Below are positions 5,942-9,568 of a stretch of DNA of 9,568 nt, one piece after another. Position numbers and translations under genes: made by a program. Source of the DNA: Bathymodiolus azoricus thioautotrophic gill symbiont (GTDB lineage Bacteria; Pseudomonadota; Gammaproteobacteria; PS1; Pseudothioglobaceae); contig NZ_CDSC02000326.1 of the NCBI RefSeq assembly GCF_001298715.1, positions 1 to 9,568 on the forward strand. The letters run 5' to 3'. The notes beneath the pieces are model-generated. The model made no database searches. It was not told the origin of the DNA and saw nothing but the letters and a program-made list of their open reading frames with translations. Positions within the stretch are counted from its first letter, which is position 1. Every line of letters starts with the position of its first letter.

Positions 5942-6967
5942 TTATTCGTAAACAATAACCTGTAATTTATCTTTATTATCAATAGAAAGTTGTTTTACAT
6001 TGAATGCCAACACATCATACTTCATTTTATCAATATTCAAAACAATATCTCTTATTCCTATACTATCCTTTGGCTTAAAGATATATCCATTCATGCTATT
6101 TTCTATTAATTCACTAGCCCCACAATTTTCACTTACAATCACAGGTAATCCAAAATACAAAGCTTCTTCCACAACCAACCCCCAAGGCTCACTAATACTA
6201 GGAAAGATAAATATATCATTTTCTTTAAATTCATTTTTTATATCTTTATTTTCTATAGTTCCTAAAAAAACAATGTTTTTATTTGCTATACTTTTTAGAT
6301 ATTTTTCATCCTCTCCTGTGCCAATAATTGTTAACTTATAGTCTTTTAAATCATTAAAAATATTTATTAAAAATTCTAAATTTTTAACTTTTGACAATCT
6401 ACCTATAAATAAAAATCTTTTTTGATATATTTTACTTTCATATACAAAATCAGGCTTATTAATGATGCCTACCCCTTTTGTGATTTTTATATTCCCTTTA
6501 TAGTTCAATTTTTCTAAAAGTTCTACATGCAATTTTCCAGATGCGAAAACGGTCGAAATACGATTTAAAAATATACTTTTTACAAGTCTTTTTAAACCTT
6601 TTGTATTGCTTTCTAAAACTGTGGATTCTAGAGCCAAACAATTTCTTACTTTACTATGTGTAAATACCAGGTACCAAAATTCTTTTAAATCCCAACCGCT
6701 TACTAATAATTTTTTATAGTTTATTTCTTTTAATATTTGTTTTATTTTACTTATATTTTTAAAAGCATCTCTATTCTGAAAATTACCATCAAATAAGACT
6801 TTATATTCAAATCTAGCATTTTTTAAAGTAGTAAAATCATCAGATCGTTTTTCAGATGTATTTAAAGCTATAAAAATAACTAGTATATTTAATTTTTTTG
6901 CTAATTCATTGTAAAGATTTACTTTATAAAAAGCTGGAATATGTGTAACGATGACATAATCATACAT
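5942..6967 (-). CDS. GT4 glycosyltransferase (group 1), second copy
   Basis: A second GT4-type enzyme, 341 residues from the chosen start, only distantly similar to its neighbour at 4773-5927. The donor domain shows RFLFIGRLSKVKNLEFLI (about residues 184-201), TIIGTGEDEKYL and the EX7E pair Glu260-Glu268 in SEPWGLVVEEALYFG, followed by NCGASELI. The N-terminal domain has THIPAFYKVNLYNEL near residues 8-22. A longer frame could begin at 6991, but I prefer the ATG at 6965-6967: AAAGGAG at 6977-6983 sits 9 nt before it, and the extra codons would simply be translated ribosome-binding site. With this start the gene overlaps the acyltransferase stop by 8 nt. The last part after the donor motifs is short compared with many GT4 enzymes. 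Base composition is extremely AT-rich (12 G or C in 60 bases at 5941-6000). Confidence 0.88.
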   Translation of the reverse strand: MYDYVIVTHIPAFYKVNLYNELAKKLNILVIFIALNTSEKRSDDFTTLKNARFEYKVLFDGNFQNRDAFKNISKIKQILKEINYKKLLVSGWDLKEFWYLVFTHSKVRNCLALESTVLESNTKGLKRLVKSIFLNRISTVFASGKLHVELLEKLNYKGNIKITKGVGIINKPDFVYESKIYQKRFLFIGRLSKVKNLEFLINIFNDLKDYKLTIIGTGEDEKYLKSIANKNIVFLGTIENKDIKNEFKENDIFIFPSISEPWGLVVEEALYFGLPVIVSENCGASELIENSMNGYIFKPKDSIGIRDIVLNIDKMKYDVLAFNVKQLSIDNKDKLQVIVYE

Positions 6968-7892
6968 ATTTGAACACTCCTTTATTTTCAAACTTCAATT
7001 TAAGAAAAAGTAAAACTTGAAGTAAAATCAAAGAGATAAAAAGTTTAAGATACCAATCTCCAAAGTGTAGTTTTTCCACAACAATATGAGCAATATTATT
7101 TGTATATGGATGCATGATAAATAAAAGCATAGTGTTGCCCCCCCATATTTTCAATAATTTATTGTCGCTATTAAATTTTTTTAATATAATGATAAATGTA
7201 TATACTATAGATATAGAAAACAATATGTTTATAACTATGTTGGAGTATGTTTTTGAAGCCATATCCAATGCGGGAAAACCTACAAAAATCCATATTACCA
7301 TTGCAACAAAAGGTAAAAAATACAATATCTTACTTTCTGCATAAGACCGAAAATAGATATATCCAATAAATACGAATAGTAAAGCATTCATCGCATTGTC
7401 TATTCCAAAAGGTAAATTTATAAAAAAACTTAGAGAAAACAATATAAATACTACTAAAAACTGTATAAATATATTTTGTATATTTTTTTTCACTATAAAC
7501 AATATAACCCTAGCAAAAAACAATGCAGGTAGAAACCATAAAACAAAAGCATAAGTATGTATCAAAGATGGCATATCCATCCATATAAAAACACCTTGCA
7601 ACTCATCTAATAAATTTACAGTATTTCTATGCAAAGCATATCTTTTAAGTATTTCCAAACCCAAACCAACTACAGAAAATATAAAATAAGGAATCACAAG
7701 TCTTTTAAAATCTTTGCTTACAAACTCTTTAAAAGTTAAATCAAACTTTATAAAAAATCCAGCAACTATAAAAAACAAAGGCATATGAAAAGAGAATATA
7801 AATCCTCCAAGAGGAGAAGCTATATGTCCTAAGATGACGGCTAATATTCCTAAGTTCTTGAAATTATCAACCCATAATAATTTATTTTCCAA
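6960..7892 (-). CDS. Membrane acyltransferase, family 3 (OafA/WecH-like)
   Basis: This 310-residue protein with about ten hydrophobic helices belongs to acyltransferase family 3 (PF01757). The N-terminal signature is present: WVDNFKNLGILAVILGHI at residues 7-24 with the conserved His23, FSFHMPLFFIVAGF at 33-46, and KRLVIPYF near 63-70. Such proteins O-acetylate (or otherwise acylate) surface polysaccharides in the inner membrane, using cytoplasmic acyl-CoA. Near the end, NTMLLFIMHPY and the last helices are family-like. The start is TTG: a TGA lies two codons upstream in frame, the next in-frame ATG is at residue 37 past the catalytic His, and A6GG (7902-7909) gives a ribosome binding site 9 nt away. 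The gene overlaps the upstream GT2 by 11 nt and the downstream GT4 by 8 nt. The acyl group and target sugar are not determinable. Confidence 0.9.
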   Translation of the reverse strand: MENKLLWVDNFKNLGILAVILGHIASPLGGFIFSFHMPLFFIVAGFFIKFDLTFKEFVSKDFKRLVIPYFIFSVVGLGLEILKRYALHRNTVNLLDELQGVFIWMDMPSLIHTYAFVLWFLPALFFARVILFIVKKNIQNIFIQFLVVFILFSLSFFINLPFGIDNAMNALLFVFIGYIYFRSYAESKILYFLPFVAMVIWIFVGFPALDMASKTYSNIVINILFSISIVYTFIIILKKFNSDNKLLKIWGGNTMLLFIMHPYTNNIAHIVVEKLHFGDWYLKLFISLILLQVLLFLKLKFENKGVFKYV

Positions 7893-8652
7893 GTTTCAAT
7901 ACCTTTTTTATATAATACTTAAATAAAGTCCAATACTTAACACCATCAAGTACAAAACTAATAGCTACATTATTATCTCTTTTTATCTTATCATATTCTT
8001 TAAATATTTCTAAAGTTCGACCTTCTCCTATACCATCATCTCTCCATCTAGCTACTATTACATCTTTTGTAACCACTTTTGGAAAGTTTTTATAACTTCT
8101 AAGTAAATGCTCATAATCCATACAAAAAATATTATTCACATCAAATAGTCCATATTTTTCAAAATAACTTTTATGTGTAAAGAGTCCTTGATGAGGCATA
8201 GACATTCTAAATAGTAAACTCTTAGAGTCAATTTTATCTATATATTTAGATGTATATAATTCATTTCCTTTTATATCTATTCTTTGTATTCTAGCACTTA
8301 CAAAAATATCTTCTTTACTATTTATATCTTGAAAAACTTTTTCTAAACTACCAGAAGATACAAAACCATCTCCATCACCCTGAAAGTTTATATATTCACC
8401 AGATGAAACTTTGACACCTTTATTAAAAGCATCGCTTATCCCTTGATCAGACTCACCCACCCAATACGCAATTTTATCCTCATATTTTTTAATAATATCC
8501 ACCGTGCCATCGGTAGATCCACCGTCAATAATAATATATTCAATATTTTCATAAGTTTGATTGATAACACTAAGAATGGTTTTTTCTAAAAACTCAACAC
8601 CATTAAATACCACGGTAATAATGCTGATTAACGGTTTTTTTATATCGCTCAT
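7882..8652 (-). CDS. GT2 glycosyltransferase with a variant DXD region
   Basis: This 256-residue family-2 glycosyltransferase has the same general layout as the GT2 at 3985-4776. Motifs are ISIITVVFNG at residues 9-18, IIIDGGSTDGT at 40-50, GESDQGISDAFNKG at 66-79, and MPHQGLFTHKSYFEKYG at 152-168, with MDYEH at 178-182 as the acidic acceptor-side motif. Where relatives usually have N-(A/S)-D-D, it reads NFQGDGDGF at 89-97, so Asp93/Asp95 would serve as the metal-binding pair. It ends at residue 256 with a basic tail. The ATG is preceded by AAGGA about 12 nt away. The gene follows the broken rfbB after 97 bp and overlaps the acyltransferase by 11 nt. Its N-terminal coding DNA includes a 38-bp stretch identical to the other GT2 gene. 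Substrate unknown. Confidence 0.9.
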   Translation of the reverse strand: MSDIKKPLISIITVVFNGVEFLEKTILSVINQTYENIEYIIIDGGSTDGTVDIIKKYEDKIAYWVGESDQGISDAFNKGVKVSSGEYINFQGDGDGFVSSGSLEKVFQDINSKEDIFVSARIQRIDIKGNELYTSKYIDKIDSKSLLFRMSMPHQGLFTHKSYFEKYGLFDVNNIFCMDYEHLLRSYKNFPKVVTKDVIVARWRDDGIGEGRTLEIFKEYDKIKRDNNVAISFVLDGVKYWTLFKYYIKKVLKLGK

Positions 8653-8746
8653 TTTTTATATTATTCCTTATTTGCTTAAATCAAAAGAACTCACTAATAT
8701 TAAATTTTGGCATAATTCAATAAAACCACTTAATACTTTTTGTATG

Positions 8747-9568
8747 TCATTTATTAATAACCTCACGACACCAATCTTGATTATTCAAATACCATTTAAC
8801 GGTTTTCTCAAACCTGAGTTAAAAGTTTCATCAGGCATCCAGCCTAATTCTCTAGTAATTTTAGTGGCATCAATAGCATATCTAACATCGTGTCCTGCTC
8901 TATCAGTAACAAATGTTATTAGTCTATTATACGGCTCTTTTGTTGGCACCAATTCATCTAAAATCTGACAAATTTCTTGCACAACTTCAATGTTTTGTTT
9001 TTCATTATAACCACCAATGTTATAAGTGTCCCCCAGTTTGCCTTTTCTGCAACCAAAACCAAAGCCTTGGCGTGGCCATCAACAAAAAGCCAATCACGAA
9101 TTTGATTACCTTTACCATAAATTGGTAATGGCTTATTAGCCAAAGCATTTAAAATCACTACAGGAATAAGTTTTTCTGGGAATTGATAGGCACCATAATT
9201 ATTAGAGCAATTGGTAATAACGATTGGCAAATCATAAGTGCGAAACCAAGCACGAACTAAATGGTCAGAACTGGCTTTTGAAGCGGAATATGGCGAACTT
9301 GGTGCGTAAGGTGTGCTTTCGGTAAATAAATCATCCGTTCCATCCAAATCACCATAAACTTCGTCAGTAGAAATATGATGAAAACGAAATGCCTTTTTTA
9401 TCATCGGACAATTGTTGATAATAATCTTTTGCAATCTCTAGCATTGTATAGGTGCCGACAATATTGGTTTTAATAAATTCAGCCGCACCACTAATAGACC
9501 TATCCACATGCGACTCTGCTGCTAAATGCATTACTATATCAAGCTGATACTTTGAAAAAAATTCTTTC
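8747..9568 (-). pseudogene. rfbB: dTDP-glucose 4,6-dehydratase with three frame breaks (5' end outside window)
   Basis: RmlB/RfbB converts dTDP-glucose to dTDP-4-keto-6-deoxyglucose, the second step towards dTDP-rhamnose and related sugars. The 274 codons' length visible here would cover roughly the last three quarters of a usual 350-360-residue protein. Reading from 9568, the frame gives [14 protein letters not shown] and [13 protein letters not shown]. It breaks in an A6GG run near 9392-9399 (one base too many). The next frame gives [21 protein letters not shown] with the YxxxK pair, CSNNYG and [15 protein letters not shown]. It breaks in A4GG near 9041-9046 (one base missing) and resumes as TYNIGG, then EICQILDEL and [14 protein letters not shown] third break in A4CC near 8801-8806 (one base missing) must be bridged to reach the natural end [15 protein letters not shown] and TGA at 8747-8749. 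Each break is inferred from the excellent match to RmlB on both sides. Decay is the simplest reading; sequencing indels are the alternative. Confidence 0.85.

Noticed and set aside
6968..6991. Longer start for the GT4 gene (ATG at 6989-6991)
   Set aside because: The additional codons are the Shine-Dalgarno of the ATG at 6965-6967, would extend the overlap with the acyltransferase to 32 nt, and add no conserved sequence.
6000..7344. Plus-strand open frames at 6000-6341 and 7114-7344, and similar short ones at 466-690, 2681-2902 and 4873-5070
   Set aside because: All lie wholly inside strongly supported minus-strand genes, lack ribosome binding sites and recognisable motifs.
8653..8746. Ten-codon open frame and promoter-like boxes upstream of the GT2 at 7882-8652
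   Set aside because: The short frame has no ribosome binding site, and the -35/-10-like matches have wrong spacing in a very AT-rich stretch.
8561..9128. Plus-strand open frames opposite GT2 and rfbB (8561-8968, 8913-9128)
   Set aside because: They are antisense to clear RmlB and GT2 coding sequence, and the protein sequences show no domain features.
9385..9412. Programmed ribosomal frameshift in rfbB at the A6G run
   Set aside because: The A-run resembles a -1 slippery site, but the downstream RmlB frame requires a +1 (or -2) change. Two further breaks also exist, and rfbB is not known to use recoding.
1..9568. CRISPR arrays, tRNA or rRNA genes, complete insertion sequences
   Set aside because: No regularly spaced repeats, no cloverleaf or rRNA-like sequence and no transposase coding region were seen.

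Overview
The window is AT-rich bacterial DNA carrying part of a cell-surface polysaccharide (O-antigen or capsule type) gene cluster, read almost wholly from the minus strand, with two toxin-antitoxin modules lodged in it. The only plus-strand gene is the 3' end of a cob(I)alamin adenosyltransferase at the left edge, convergent with galE. The protein families (CobO, GalE, a WecA/MraY-like transferase, RmlB) and the low GC suggest a low-GC Gram-negative, possibly a gammaproteobacterium. This placement rests on general resemblance only and I cannot name the species.

Layout in the direction of minus-strand transcription (high to low coordinates): rfbB/rmlB (8747-9568, 5' end outside the window, three reading-frame breaks); a GT2 glycosyltransferase (7882-8652); a membrane acyltransferase of family 3 (6960-7892); two GT4 glycosyltransferases (5942-6967 and 4773-5927); and a second GT2 (3985-4776) ending in a possible weak terminator. 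The four junctions among these last five genes are three overlaps and one 14-nt gap, so they look like one transcription unit. Next comes a 169-bp intergenic region with a consensus sigma70 promoter driving mntA-hepT (3014-3815), then a polyprenyl-phosphate sugar-1-phosphate transferase (1875-2918), a BrnT-like toxin with a CopG/RHH antitoxin (1234-1793) behind an AT-rich palindromic operator candidate, and galE (218-1225), closed by a good intrinsic terminator (181-215).

Working together, the WecA-like enzyme would start the glycan on undecaprenyl phosphate. The four glycosyltransferases would extend it, the acyltransferase would decorate it, GalE would supply UDP-Gal and possibly UDP-GalNAc, and RmlB would feed dTDP-sugars if it is still functional. 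No flippase, polymerase or chain-length regulator is in the window.

The most notable points are the apparent decay of rfbB by three single-base changes in A-runs, the MNT/HEPN module with an unusually good promoter and a split inverted repeat, the two toxin-antitoxin modules bracketing the initiating transferase, and a 38-bp identical DNA patch shared by two otherwise divergent GT2 genes. Composition steps sharply: sampled 60-base lines are about 42% GC in cobO and galE but 13-20% GC in the middle of the glycosyltransferase block, suggesting that block was acquired separately. I see no clearly undescribed system; the parts belong to known families and the arrangement is the interesting aspect.
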